Positions 7,459 to 14,450 are shown, numbered from the stretch's first letter. The stretch: 20,078 nt of DNA from an uncultured Pseudoxanthomonas sp. (GCA_946886405.1 CAMPIO010000061.1:1-20078); one strand, 5' to 3'. Notes: a model not told the origin generated them from the letters alone. Numbers and translations are program-made.

Positions 7459-7598
7459 CGATGAAAAGGGTGCGTTGCGTTTTTCCGGGGGAAGCGGGGC
7501 CTGCGTCCACCGCAATCTGGGTGCGGACGATGGGCTGCGTTGTCTCTCGCGCTGTCGTGTTGATTCGACTCACTCGCTTCCGCAGCCGATGCTGCTTG
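7425..7598 (-). ncRNA. Candidate small RNA, about 175 nt
   Basis: Bounded by a possible promoter (-35 TTGACA, -10 TAGGTT) and the terminator at 7424-7458. The predicted minus-strand transcript begins near a GCAGC-ATCG-GCTGC hairpin (plus 7582-7595), contains a central stem-loop (GTCC..CGCA / TGCG..GGAC, plus 7505-7527) and ends in the terminator stem. I could not match it to 6S, tmRNA, RNase P or SRP RNA. The overlapping minus-strand frame would need a GTG at 7615, inside the promoter, and has no family resemblance, so a non-coding product is more likely than a protein. Confidence 0.3.
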
Positions 7599-7604
7599 GG
7601 GCGA

Positions 7605-7640
7605 AACCTAATCACGGTTTTTCAAGGTGTCAACACCTTG
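7605..7640 (-). promoter_or_regulatory. Possible promoter with an 18-bp palindromic operator
   Basis: On the minus strand TTGACA (plus 7628-7633, a perfect -35) is followed after 17 bp by TAGGTT (plus 7605-7610, 3 of 6 at -10). The -35 lies inside a perfect palindrome CAAGGTGTCAACACCTTG (7623-7640), an arrangement expected for a repressor site. The regulator is unknown. The palindrome also precedes a T6 run on the plus strand, so it could instead be a weak plus-strand terminator. Confidence 0.35.
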
Positions 7641-7743
7641 GAGAAACTTTTTTCGCACGGCCGTCCCTGCGGCATGGTGGCGGCGAGCATGGAAGAGGCA
7701 GGCTTCGTGCCGGCACTGGATGTCGCCAATGCGATCCGCTGAC

Positions 7744-7800
7744 ATGCGCTTGAAAAAAAACATCGGTAAAACGCGCATTTTTTTTCACCGGCGATGCGCG
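7744..7800. other. Competing hairpins around A8/T8 tracts
   Basis: Three mutually exclusive pairings share one arm. ATGCGC (7744-7749) pairs with GCGCAT (7773-7778), immediately followed by T8 (7778-7785), a plus-strand terminator shape with a long loop. CGCGCAT (7772-7778) instead pairs with ATGCGCG (7794-7800). TGAAAAAAAA (7751-7760) pairs with TTTTTTTTCA (7778-7787). The layout resembles an attenuator, but no reading frame or RNA that it would control is established. Confidence 0.4.
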
Positions 7801-7924
7801 CACTGCCGTCGTGACCAACGACGCGGCACGTACCGACAGCACGTCGTCGTCCATGCGAACGGGTTGAACGGCGGCTAAAAAAACTTTCCGCGGGGGCGTC
7901 CGATTTCGCGTCGCACAAGCCGGA

Positions 7925-7950
7925 TTGCGCCGATTTGCGCAAACTTTTTT
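7925..7950 (+). terminator. Plus-strand terminator-like hairpin
   Basis: TTGCGC (7925-7930), loop CGATTT, GCGCAA (7937-7942), then AC and T6 (7945-7950). The short stem is weak but well placed against the T-run. There is no known plus-strand gene upstream of it, so if real it would end a small RNA. Confidence 0.35.
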
Positions 7951-8162
7951 CGCCCGTCAAGCAATGCTTCGCCATCTTCGATGCCACTTCGCCGACGCGG
8001 AAGCGGGCGCGATCGCCTTCCACTTCGATGGCGTCATCGCATGCGTCGGCAACATCCGCCGCGTACCCGAGATTCCGCTTTGCCGCCCGTCGGCACCGGC
8101 TCTCCCGGCCGACGACACGCTTCGCCATCCCCGGCGTACGTCCTGCCGCGTCGCAAACGAAG

Positions 8163-8214
8163 CGGGGAACCGGTAACGGCGGATCGCTGCCGATCCGTCG
8201 TCGCCGGTTCCCCG
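8163..8214 (-). terminator. Nested hairpin downstream of gcvH
   Basis: The outer stem CGGGGAACCGG (8163-8173) pairs perfectly with 8204-8214. The inner stem CGGATCG (8180-8186) pairs with CGATCCG (8191-8197) around CTGC. It lies 26 bp beyond the gcvH stop, the right place for its transcript end. Only scattered T follow (GCTTCGTTTG), so it may act as a 3'-end stabiliser rather than an intrinsic terminator. Confidence 0.5.
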
Positions 8215-8239
8215 TCGGGGGACAGCCTGTGCGGCTGCC

Positions 8240-8635
8240 TCAGTGGTCTTCGTCTTCGATCAGCTCGGCATAGTCGTCGGGCGAGAGCAGTTCGTTGAGC
8301 TGCTCGGGCTCTTCGGCTTCGATCACGAAGATCCAGCCCTCGCCGTAGGCGTCCTCGTTGATCGTTTCCGGCTTGTCCGACAGCGCCGCGTTGACCTCGA
8401 CGATCTTGCCGGTGATGGGGCTGTACACATCGGATGCCGCTTTGACCGATTCGACCACGGCGCTGGCGTTGCCGGCTTCGATGCGGTCGCCCACGTTGGG
8501 CAACTCGACGTAGACCAGGTCGCCAAGCAGACCCTGCGCGTGATCGGAAATGCCGACGGTGACGCGGCCGCCGGCTTCGAGGCGGGCCCACTCGTGGGAC
8601 TTGAGGAACTTCAGATCGCCAGGAATCTCACTCAT
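8240..8635 (-). CDS. gcvH: Glycine cleavage system H protein
   Basis: A 131-residue lipoyl-carrier protein of full family length. It shuttles the methylamine group from the P protein (glycine decarboxylase) to the T protein on a lipoyl arm. The lipoylated lysine is Lys65 in [12 protein letters not shown], the conserved H-protein site, preceded by the typical HEW (14-16) and GDLVYVELP segments. The acidic C-terminus (ELIEDEDH) is common in gammaproteobacterial members. The start at ATG 8635 follows CGGAG with about 7-nt spacing. It lies 84 bp downstream of gcvT on the same strand and is very likely its operon partner. gcvP is not in the window, as in other Xanthomonadaceae where it sits elsewhere. 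Confidence 0.97.
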   Translation of the reverse strand: MSEIPGDLKFLKSHEWARLEAGGRVTVGISDHAQGLLGDLVYVELPNVGDRIEAGNASAVVESVKAASDVYSPITGKIVEVNAALSDKPETINEDAYGEGWIFVIEAEEPEQLNELLSPDDYAELIEDEDH

Positions 8636-8719
8636 GGGGTGCTCCGGATCGCTGCTTGGGTCGGGAAGGGAAAGATAGTTTAGCGGAGGAATGCGCAGGT
8701 GAAGGGAGCCTGTCGCGGC

Positions 8720-9841
8720 TCATTCCAGGACGCCCGGTTGCGGTTGTCCGTCGCGCACGAACGGGAACTTCACCACGCGTACCGGCACTTCCTTGCCGCG
8801 GATGTCCACACGCACGCCGCTGCCGGCACCGAGCGGGATGTCGCCGGCGGGCACGCGCGCGAACGCGATGGCCTTGCCGAGGGTCGGCGAGAAGGTGCCG
8901 GACAGGATCTCGCCGTCGCCGTGGGCGGTGAGCACCTTCTGCCCGTGGCGAAGCACGCCCTTCTCATCCATGACCAGACCGATCATCTGCCGCGCCGCGC
9001 CGGCGGCCCTCTGCGACTCGAGCGTAGCGCGGCCGGTGAACGCGCGGCCTTCATCCAGCACGACCGTCCACGCGAGCGCCGCTTCGTAGGGCGTCACGGT
9101 GTCGTCCATGTCCTGCCCATACAGGTTCATGCCTGCTTCCAGGCGCAACGTATCGCGCGCACCCAAGCCTGCCGGCTTGACGCCCGCATCGATCAGCGCG
9201 TTCCAGAACGCCACGGCCTGCGCCTGCGGCAGGACGATCTCGTAGCCGTCCTCGCCGGTGTAGCCGGTGCGTGCGACGAACAACGGCACGCCGCCGGTGG
9301 TGGTGGCGTCTGCGGCGGCGAAGCGGGTCAGCTTGCCGATCTTCGCGCGATCCTCCTCGCGCAACAGGCCGTGTACGCGCTCGCGCGCGGTCGGGCCCTG
9401 CACGGCCACCATGGCGAAGTCGGGACGCTCGCCCACCTGCACGTCGAAAGCCGCCGCCTGCGCGGTGATCCACGCCAGGTCCTTTTCGCGGGTAGCGGCG
9501 TTCACCACCAGGCGGAAGAAGTCCTCGGCCAGGAAGTAGATGATCAGATCGTCGATCACGCCGCCCTGCTCGTTGAGCATGGCCGTGTACAGCGCCTTGC
9601 CCGGCTTCTGCAGCTTGTCGACCGAGTTGGCGACCAGCTGGCGCAGGAACTCCCGCGTGCGCGGGCCGCGCAGGTCGACCACGGTCATGTGGCTGACGTC
9701 GAACATGCCGGCGTCGCGGCGCACCTGGTGGTGCTCCTCGATCTGCGAGCCGTAGTGGATCGGCATGTCCCAGCCGCCGAAGTCGACCATCTTGGCGCCG
9801 AGCGCGCGATGGGTGTCGTTGAGGATGGTCTTCTGGGTCAT
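8720..9841 (-). CDS. gcvT: Aminomethyltransferase, glycine cleavage T protein
   Basis: A 373-residue GcvT. It transfers the methylene carbon of H-protein-bound aminomethyl-lipoate to tetrahydrofolate and releases ammonia. Visible family landmarks are [16 protein letters not shown] at the N-terminus (18-33), DVSHM (48-52), the GGVIDDLI folate/catalytic segment (92-99, with the conserved Asp), and [10 protein letters not shown] (192-201), followed by the C-terminal barrel domain ([22 protein letters not shown]). I start at ATG 9841, which has GGAA 6 nt upstream and gives the standard MTQKT N-terminus; the in-frame TTG 21 bp upstream is unlikely. GATAAT (plus 9871-9876) just upstream could be a -10. 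No glycine riboswitch is visible: only 64 bp separate it from the previous gene. Confidence 0.97.
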   Translation of the reverse strand: MTQKTILNDTHRALGAKMVDFGGWDMPIHYGSQIEEHHQVRRDAGMFDVSHMTVVDLRGPRTREFLRQLVANSVDKLQKPGKALYTAMLNEQGGVIDDLIIYFLAEDFFRLVVNAATREKDLAWITAQAAAFDVQVGERPDFAMVAVQGPTARERVHGLLREEDRAKIGKLTRFAAADATTTGGVPLFVARTGYTGEDGYEIVLPQAQAVAFWNALIDAGVKPAGLGARDTLRLEAGMNLYGQDMDDTVTPYEAALAWTVVLDEGRAFTGRATLESQRAAGAARQMIGLVMDEKGVLRHGQKVLTAHGDGEILSGTFSPTLGKAIAFARVPAGDIPLGAGSGVRVDIRGKEVPVRVVKFPFVRDGQPQPGVLE

Positions 9842-9905
9842 GGCGGCTTCCGGGACGGACAAAGAGGCGCATTATCCCAGAACGCACCAGCGCGGTGCGC
9901 CGCCG

Positions 9906-10421
9906 CTACAGGCCGTAGTAAGCCTCGTTGAGGCAGTCCACGGTACGCGCCTCCAGCACATCGAAGCGACCATCGGGCAGGCGCAGGCGACCCGCCCAGG
10001 CGACGTCCTCCCGCCATTCCGTGGCGGTGTCGTGCTGGCGCACGAACGCGGCCACGCGCGCGTCGTCGCGCCCGTTGACGCGGCAGGTGCCGAATTGCAG
10101 GTAATAACCGGGCCGCCCCGCGGGATACGGCAGGGCATCGGTGATGCGCCATTGCGCGCGGGCGCCGTCGCGACCCGCGAACTGGCCGGCGACGACGAAG
10201 CGCGGAACGGGTTTGCCGTCGGCGTCCGGAGCCGGCATGGCCAGCACACCCACCGAGTAATCGCAGACGTGCGCCGGATCGGAGGACTCCGATACGCAAC
10301 TGCCGCCGAGGTCGTCGAGTCCGGCCGGGTAAGGCGGCATCACTTTGCCGACGAGGTCTGTCGCCGTCACCGCCAACGGCGCCAGCACCGACATCGACCA
10401 CGCCAGCCTCGTGACGTCCAC
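9906..10421 (-). CDS. Uncharacterised exported protein, four cysteines
   Basis: A 171-residue protein I do not recognise. The first 20 residues (MDVTRLAWSMSVLAPLAVTA) look like a signal peptide cut at VTA/TD. The mature part has four cysteines (GGSCVSES, AHVCDYSV, FGTCRVNG, TVDCLNEAYYGL), suggesting two disulfides in the periplasm, and ends in a distinctive DCLNEAYYGL tail. The start is GTG 10421, directly after the TAA stop of the nfeD-like gene, with AGGAGG 5 nt upstream inside that gene, so the two are translationally coupled. It is the third gene of the SPFH-NfeD operon. A CGCACC/GGTGCG hairpin just past the stop (about 9885-9901) may end the transcript. Confidence 0.75.
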   Translation of the reverse strand: MDVTRLAWSMSVLAPLAVTATDLVGKVMPPYPAGLDDLGGSCVSESSDPAHVCDYSVGVLAMPAPDADGKPVPRFVVAGQFAGRDGARAQWRITDALPYPAGRPGYYLQFGTCRVNGRDDARVAAFVRQHDTATEWREDVAWAGRLRLPDGRFDVLEARTVDCLNEAYYGL

Positions 10422-10853
10422 TTACGCCTCCTGCACCCTCAGGGTCATGCCATTCACCGCGATCACCCGCACCCGCGTGCCCAGCGGAAGATCGGCACCT
10501 TCCACCGTCCAGAACGCATCGTCGATCTTGACCCGGCCGCGCCCGCCTTCGATCGGCTGGTCGAGCGTGGCGACCGTGCCGACGAGCTGCTCGGCGCGGC
10601 GGTTGAGCAGCGGCTTGTCGCTCTGGCGACCTTTGCCGCGAAACCACGTGCGGTAGACCGCCACCGAGATCACCGCAAGCACGGAGAACAGCACGACCTG
10701 CGCCAGCCAGCCCACGCCGGGCGCCACCAGCACCACGACGGCCATCGCCACCGCCGCGAAACCGAACCAGAGCATGAAGGCGCCCGGCGCCATCGCCTCC
10801 GCAGCGAACAGGACCAGCGCCGCGATCGCCCAGAACGCGAACTTGAAACTCAT
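10422..10853 (-). CDS. NfeD-family membrane protein
   Basis: A 143-residue short NfeD protein (YbbK-type, without the N-terminal ClpP-like protease domain of long NfeD). Two to three membrane helices (about 5-22, 26-44 and 49-66: FAFWAIAALVLFAAEAM, MLWFGFAAVAMAVVVLV, WLAQVVLFSVLAVISVAVY) precede a soluble OB-fold domain (LVGTVATLDQPIEGGRGRVKIDDAFWTVEG... GTRVRVIAVNGMTLRV). NfeD proteins pair with SPFH/stomatin proteins in membrane microdomains; the gene follows the SPFH gene with only one base between TGA and ATG, supporting that partnership. GGGAG near the end of the SPFH gene is the ribosome site. Inner membrane, OB domain probably cytoplasmic. Confidence 0.93.
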   Translation of the reverse strand: MSFKFAFWAIAALVLFAAEAMAPGAFMLWFGFAAVAMAVVVLVAPGVGWLAQVVLFSVLAVISVAVYRTWFRGKGRQSDKPLLNRRAEQLVGTVATLDQPIEGGRGRVKIDDAFWTVEGADLPLGTRVRVIAVNGMTLRVQEA

Positions 10854-10854
10854 G

Positions 10855-11820
10855 TCAGGCTCCCGGAACGCGCGGCGGACGCGGCGGCGCGGCCACCTGC
10901 TGCTTGTTCAGCGCTTCCTTGGCCAGCTCCGCGATGCCGGCGATCGAGCCGATGATGCCCGTGGCTTCCATCGGCATCAGCACGAACTTCTGGTTCGGCG
11001 CCGTGGCCAGTTCCTTGAACGCCTCCACGTACTTCTGCGCGATGAAGTAATTGATCGCCTGCACGTCGCCCTGCGCGATGGCGTTGGACACCAGCTCGGT
11101 CGCCTTGGCCTCGGCTTCGGCCAGGCGCTCGCGCGCCTCGGCTTCGCGATAGGCGGCCTCGCGCTTGCCTTCTGCTTCCAGGATTGCGCTCTGCTTGTCG
11201 CCTTCGGCGCGCAGGATTTCCGACTGGCGCGCGCCTTCCGCTTCCAGGATCGACGCGCGCTTGTCGCGCTCGGCCTTCATCTGCCGGGCCATCGCATCCA
11301 CCAGGTCGCGCGGCGGCTGGATGTCCTTGATCTCGATGCGGTTGACCTTCACGCCCCATGGGCTGGTCGCCTGATCGACGACGCCGAGCAGCTTGGCGTT
11401 GATCGTCTCGCGCTGGCTGAGCGACTCGTCCAGATCCATCGAACCGATCACCGTACGGATATTGGTCTGCACCAGGGCGATCATCGCCTGATCCAGGCTG
11501 GACACTTCATAGGCAGCCTTGGCGGCGTCCAGTACCTGGAAGAACACCACACCGTCCACCTTCACCACGGCGTTGTCCTTGGTGATGACGTCCTGCGACG
11601 GCACTTCGAACACCTGCTCCATCATGTTGACCTTGCGCCCGATGCTCTGCATGTAGGGGATCAGGAAGTGCAGGCCCGGCGACATGGTGTGGGTGTACTT
11701 GCCGAAGTGCTCCACCGTGAACTCGTACCCCTGTGGCACGACGCGGACGCCCTTGAAGAAGGTCACTACGATGAACAGCGCCACCGCCGCGACCACGAGT
11801 GTCGAAGTACCGAAATCCAT
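10855..11820 (-). CDS. SPFH/Band 7 domain protein (stomatin/QmcA-like)
   Basis: A 321-residue stomatin-like protein: one N-terminal membrane helix (LVVAAVALFIVVTFF, about 8-22), the Band 7/SPFH domain (about 24-180, with VVPQGYEFTVEHFGKY, SPGLHFLIPYMQSIGRKV and SQRETINAKLLGVVDQATSPWGVKVNRIEIKDIQPP), then a long Ala/Glu-rich coiled coil (about 185-245) and a conserved tail (VLMPMEATGIIGSIAGIAELAKEAL). These proteins oligomerise at the inner membrane, form scaffolds and modulate proteases such as FtsH; the closest characterised form is E. coli QmcA. ATG 11820 has a strong GAGGAAGGGGG purine tract upstream. It is the first gene of a three-gene operon with the NfeD-like and unknown exported proteins, and divergent from the sigma factor gene. 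Confidence 0.95.
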   Translation of the reverse strand: MDFGTSTLVVAAVALFIVVTFFKGVRVVPQGYEFTVEHFGKYTHTMSPGLHFLIPYMQSIGRKVNMMEQVFEVPSQDVITKDNAVVKVDGVVFFQVLDAAKAAYEVSSLDQAMIALVQTNIRTVIGSMDLDESLSQRETINAKLLGVVDQATSPWGVKVNRIEIKDIQPPRDLVDAMARQMKAERDKRASILEAEGARQSEILRAEGDKQSAILEAEGKREAAYREAEARERLAEAEAKATELVSNAIAQGDVQAINYFIAQKYVEAFKELATAPNQKFVLMPMEATGIIGSIAGIAELAKEALNKQQVAAPPRPPRVPGA

Positions 11821-11880
11821 GCTGACCCCCTTCCTCTATAGGTAGGTCCGATTATAGGCGCGGGATCGGGGCGACCGACG

Positions 11881-11907
11881 GGAACTTCGCTGGCGCTGCG
11901 ACGGTAT
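11881..11907 (+). promoter_or_regulatory. Possible ECF-type promoter upstream of the sigma gene
   Basis: GGAACTT (11881-11887) matches the ECF/RpoE-type -35. CGGTAT follows after 14 bp (11902-11907), a shorter gap than usual. If used, transcription would begin near 11914 and translation of the sigma gene would start at the internal TTG 11955. An autoregulated promoter is an inference from resemblance only. Confidence 0.2.
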
Positions 11908-12518
11908 TGCCTTCCGCTGCATCCCTACCTTCAAACCCCGAAGAACTTCCCCGCTTGAGCCGATCGCAGTTCGCCATCGACATCCCCGACAGCCTGGTCG
12001 CCCGCGCGCGCACCGGCTGCCGGGAGGCGTTCGAGCAGATCTACCGGCGGTTCGAGCGCCCGGTGTTCACGCTGGCGCTGCGCATCTGCGGTGACCGGGA
12101 GGAGGCTGGCGACGTGCTGCAGGACACCATGCTGAAGCTGTTCCACCACCTGCCGGACTTCCGTGCGGATTGCCCGTTCTGGGGATGGCTGCGGCAGATC
12201 GCGGTCAACGAGGCGCTGCTTCGCCTGCGCCGGCAGAAGCGGCTGGTCGCCGAGATCGCGGTCGACGAGGACGACTTGCCGGAGGATCGCGGCCTTCCCC
12301 CGGCGGCTGCGGCCGATGCCGCCCTGCTGCAGCGCGCGCTCCAGGCACTTCCCGATTCAACGCGCAGCGTGTTGTGGCTTTACCACGCCGAGGGTTACAC
12401 CCATGACGAGATCGCCGCACTGATGCAACGCACGCCGAGCTTCTCCAAATCGCAACTCTCGCGCGGTACCCGCAGGCTGCGGGTCCTGCTGCAGATCGAG
12501 GAAACCGCCCATGCCTGA
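11907..12518 (+). CDS. ECF-type RNA polymerase sigma factor
   Basis: Up to 203 residues. Sigma region 2 spans about 35-105: EAFEQIYRRFERPVFTLALRICGDREEAGDVLQDTMLKLFHHLP, then FWGWLRQIAVNEALLRLRR for -10 recognition and melting. Region 4 spans about 140-195, with ALQALPDSTRSVLWLYHAEGYTHDEIAALM and the recognition helix around TPSFSKSQLSRGTRRLR. There is no sigma 1.1 or region 3, so it is a sigma-70-family ECF factor directing a dedicated regulon, probably envelope-related given its neighbours. The start is uncertain: TTG 11907 opens the frame, and TTG 11955 (MSRSQFAIDIPDSL) would suit the upstream promoter-like site better; no ATG is available. The 3' end overlaps the next gene by 8 bp, so the two are co-translated. 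Confidence 0.88.
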   Translation: MPSAASLPSNPEELPRLSRSQFAIDIPDSLVARARTGCREAFEQIYRRFERPVFTLALRICGDREEAGDVLQDTMLKLFHHLPDFRADCPFWGWLRQIAVNEALLRLRRQKRLVAEIAVDEDDLPEDRGLPPAAAADAALLQRALQALPDSTRSVLWLYHAEGYTHDEIAALMQRTPSFSKSQLSRGTRRLRVLLQIEETAHA

Positions 12519-13212
12519 TTCCCGTGCCCGCGACCCGATGCCGCGCGACTGGGGTGATGCCTTTGGCGCGCTGCCACTGGAAGCGCCTCCGCGTGACGCA
12601 TGGCAGCGCCTTGCGACGGCGCTGCCGCCGGTGCCGGCGCCCGGACGCCCGGCGCGGTGGCATCGGCCTGCCTTTGCACTGGCCGCCACCGCCTTCTTCG
12701 CCATGGTGATTCCGCTCATGCAGTGGCGGAACGCCGAAGTTGCCGCGCCACCGCTGCAACGCGCACCGGCTATCGCCAGCACGGCGCCGTCGCATCCGGA
12801 CACGCCGGTGCGCCCGACCGATACCGAACCTGCCACGCTCATCCCCTCCGAGATCGCCACGCCACCCCCGGTCGCGCATGCATCGCCGCTGCTCCGGACT
12901 GTGGCGCCCCCCGCGCATGCGGCGGCGGCGGAGCCCGCCCGGCTCGATGCGCTCTACACCGAATCCGCGCGCCTCGAAGCCGTGCTCGCGCAACTGCCTG
13001 ACAGTGGCGCCGGCAACGTGGCCGCGCTCGCGGTCAGTGCCGACCTGCAGGATCAGGTTTCGCATATCGATCTTGCGCTTTCGCAACCCGCCTTGCCGGC
13101 TGCCACCCACACCGCGCTCTGGGAAGAGCGCGTCGACACACTGCGCCAGCTCACCGGCGTGCAAGCCACCCAACGCTGGCAAGTTGCCGCCGCCGATACC
13201 GCCATCTACTGA
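12511..13212 (+). CDS. Single-span membrane protein, putative anti-sigma factor
   Basis: A 233-residue protein in the position where ECF operons carry the anti-sigma factor. The cytoplasmic N-terminus (about 1-50, with WGDAFGALPLEAPPRDAWQRLATALP) could bind sigma. One membrane helix follows (about 53-70, PAFALAATAFFAMVIPLM), then a Pro/Ala/Thr-rich periplasmic stretch and a C-terminal helical region (LDALYTESARLEAVLAQLPD, DQVSHIDLALSQ, ALWEERVDTLRQLTGV). It contains no cysteine at all, so the zinc-binding anti-sigma motif HxxxCxxC is absent, and I see no clear RseA resemblance. ATG 12511 has GAGGAA upstream, inside the sigma gene, and the genes overlap by 8 bp. The anti-sigma role is inferred from context and topology only. 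Confidence 0.7.
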   Translation: MPDSRARDPMPRDWGDAFGALPLEAPPRDAWQRLATALPPVPAPGRPARWHRPAFALAATAFFAMVIPLMQWRNAEVAAPPLQRAPAIASTAPSHPDTPVRPTDTEPATLIPSEIATPPPVAHASPLLRTVAPPAHAAAAEPARLDALYTESARLEAVLAQLPDSGAGNVAALAVSADLQDQVSHIDLALSQPALPAATHTALWEERVDTLRQLTGVQATQRWQVAAADTAIY

Positions 13213-13240
13213 TCCAGAACACGCAACGAGGAGACCCACC

Positions 13241-14413
13241 ATGCTCAAGCCCCTTACCGGCTCACTGCTGGCCCTTGCGCTGATCGCGCCCCTGCCTGCC
13301 TTCGCACAACAGGAGGATGCCGCCAGGCAGAAGGAACTCGACGCTGCTCGCGCCGACCTGCAGCGCGCCGCCAAGCGCGTGGCCGAACTCTCGCGGGACG
13401 CTGGCGCCGTGCGCGCGCCCGTCGACATCAATCACGTCATCGTGCGCCGGCCACGCCTCGGCGTGCTGCTCTCGGGCGACGACGCGACGGGCGTACGCAT
13501 CACCGGCGTGACGCCCGAAAGCGGCGCGGCCAAGGCTGGGCTCAGGGCGGGCGATCGGTTGGTGCGCGTGGCCGAACACACGGTCAGCGGCGGCACGGCC
13601 GAAGCGCGCGTGGCCCATGCGCGTACGCTGCTGGCCAACCTCAAGGCCGACACTCCCGTGCGGATTACCTACCAGCGCGACGGCAAAGCACATGAGGCCA
13701 GCGTCACCCCCACGCAAGTGTCACCGCGTATTGCCTTCTCCGGCGAGGGTCCCGGCGCTTTCTTCTTCCGCAACAACGAAGGCGGCATGTCGCAGATCGA
13801 AGGCGTGCCGATGCCGATAGGTGAGCTGAGCGCTGTCATCGCGCCTGAAGTCCAGCTCGAGCTCCGCAAACTCGGCCGACTGGGTGACTGCAAGGGCGAG
13901 GACTGCCAGCTGCCTGCACTGGCCGAAGCCTTCCGCTGGAGTAGCCTCAACCTTGCGACGGTAGATTCCACGCTCGGACGCTATTTCGGTGCCGAGTCGG
14001 GCGTGCTCGTACTGTCTGCCGGCGAAGCGCTTGAGGACCTCCAGGCAGGCGATGTCATTCAAAAGGTAAACGGCACGACGGTCACTTCGCCTCGCGACGT
14101 CACTCAGGCACTGCGCGACAAGCCGGAAGACGCCAAGGTCGCGATCGAGTACCTGCGAGACCGCCAGAACCGGACCAGCACCGTGACCGTACCGAAGGCC
14201 GGGGCGTTCCGCTTTCCCTCGACGACGCGGGTAGTCGTGAAGCCGCGCACGGCTGAATCAGCTGGCAAGGCACCGACCGTCGTGGAGCGTCGGCGCGTGA
14301 TGATCGTCGACCAGGACGGCAGGGTGCAGACCTTCGAAGACGACGTCGGCGACGTGCCGCTACCCCCTCCACCGCCGGCGCCGCCTTCCGGCAAAGGCGC
14401 CGCGCTGCTCTGA
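13241..14413 (+). CDS. Exported protein with two PDZ domains, no protease domain
   Basis: A 390-residue protein with a signal peptide (MLKPLTGSLLALALIAPLPAFA, cut near 22), a short charged coiled coil (about 26-52), a first PDZ domain (about 72-145: PRLGVLLSG... VTPESGAAKAGLRAGDRLVRV), a middle region with a CxxxxC pair (Cys217/Cys222), and a second PDZ domain (about 250-318: SGVLVLSAGEALEDLQAGDVIQKVNG). The tail is basic then acidic and ends in a proline run (about 374-382). DegP/DegS/RseP catalytic domains are absent, so it is not itself a protease; it may bind exposed C-termini or a protease in the periplasm. The start ATG 13241 has ACGAGGAGA upstream; the in-frame sequence further upstream overlaps the previous gene and is not part of it. 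Third gene of the sigma operon, 28 bp after the membrane protein. Confidence 0.88.
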   Translation: MLKPLTGSLLALALIAPLPAFAQQEDAARQKELDAARADLQRAAKRVAELSRDAGAVRAPVDINHVIVRRPRLGVLLSGDDATGVRITGVTPESGAAKAGLRAGDRLVRVAEHTVSGGTAEARVAHARTLLANLKADTPVRITYQRDGKAHEASVTPTQVSPRIAFSGEGPGAFFFRNNEGGMSQIEGVPMPIGELSAVIAPEVQLELRKLGRLGDCKGEDCQLPALAEAFRWSSLNLATVDSTLGRYFGAESGVLVLSAGEALEDLQAGDVIQKVNGTTVTSPRDVTQALRDKPEDAKVAIEYLRDRQNRTSTVTVPKAGAFRFPSTTRVVVKPRTAESAGKAPTVVERRRVMIVDQDGRVQTFEDDVGDVPLPPPPPAPPSGKGAALL

Positions 14414-14450
14414 CACGTATAACTAGAAGAGAAAACCGTTGAATCCCCTG

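Larger units (their letters stand above)
7242..8239. other. Gene-free kilobase with A/T tracts, dyads and hairpins
   Basis: Between the histone-like start and the gcvH stop there is no reading frame I trust. Frames on both strands have arginine-rich, family-free translations and poor ribosome sites. The stretch instead holds a 5'-UTR hairpin of the histone gene (CTGCC/GGCAG near 7294-7307), a minus-strand terminator with a possible promoter 150 bp upstream, an 18-bp perfect palindrome at 7623-7640, a 13-bp direct repeat AAACTTTTTTCGC (7644-7656 and 7941-7953, shortened form at 7881), an A8...T8 inverted repeat (7751-7787), and a large nested hairpin behind gcvH. The A/T runs are unusual against the GC-rich surroundings. 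Small RNA genes or nucleoid-protein sites are plausible contents. Confidence 0.6.

Noticed and set aside
7425..7600. 6S RNA as identity of the candidate small RNA
   Set aside because: Size fits, but I could not recognise the 6S open-bubble layout or conserved flanking stems; left as unassigned.
7622..8128. 168-codon minus-strand frame and several plus-strand frames in the gap before gcvH
   Set aside because: Arg/Ser/Cys-rich translations without family resemblance, interrupted by T-tracts and hairpins, and no convincing ribosome sites.
9842..9905. Glycine riboswitch upstream of gcvT
   Set aside because: Only 64 bp separate gcvT from the preceding gene and no tandem aptamer motif is visible.
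8699..9931. 410-codon plus-strand frame
   Set aside because: Antisense shadow of gcvT.
12740..13240. Long N-terminal extension of the PDZ protein frame
   Set aside because: It overlaps the membrane protein gene in another frame. A strong ribosome site and signal peptide fix the true start at 13241.
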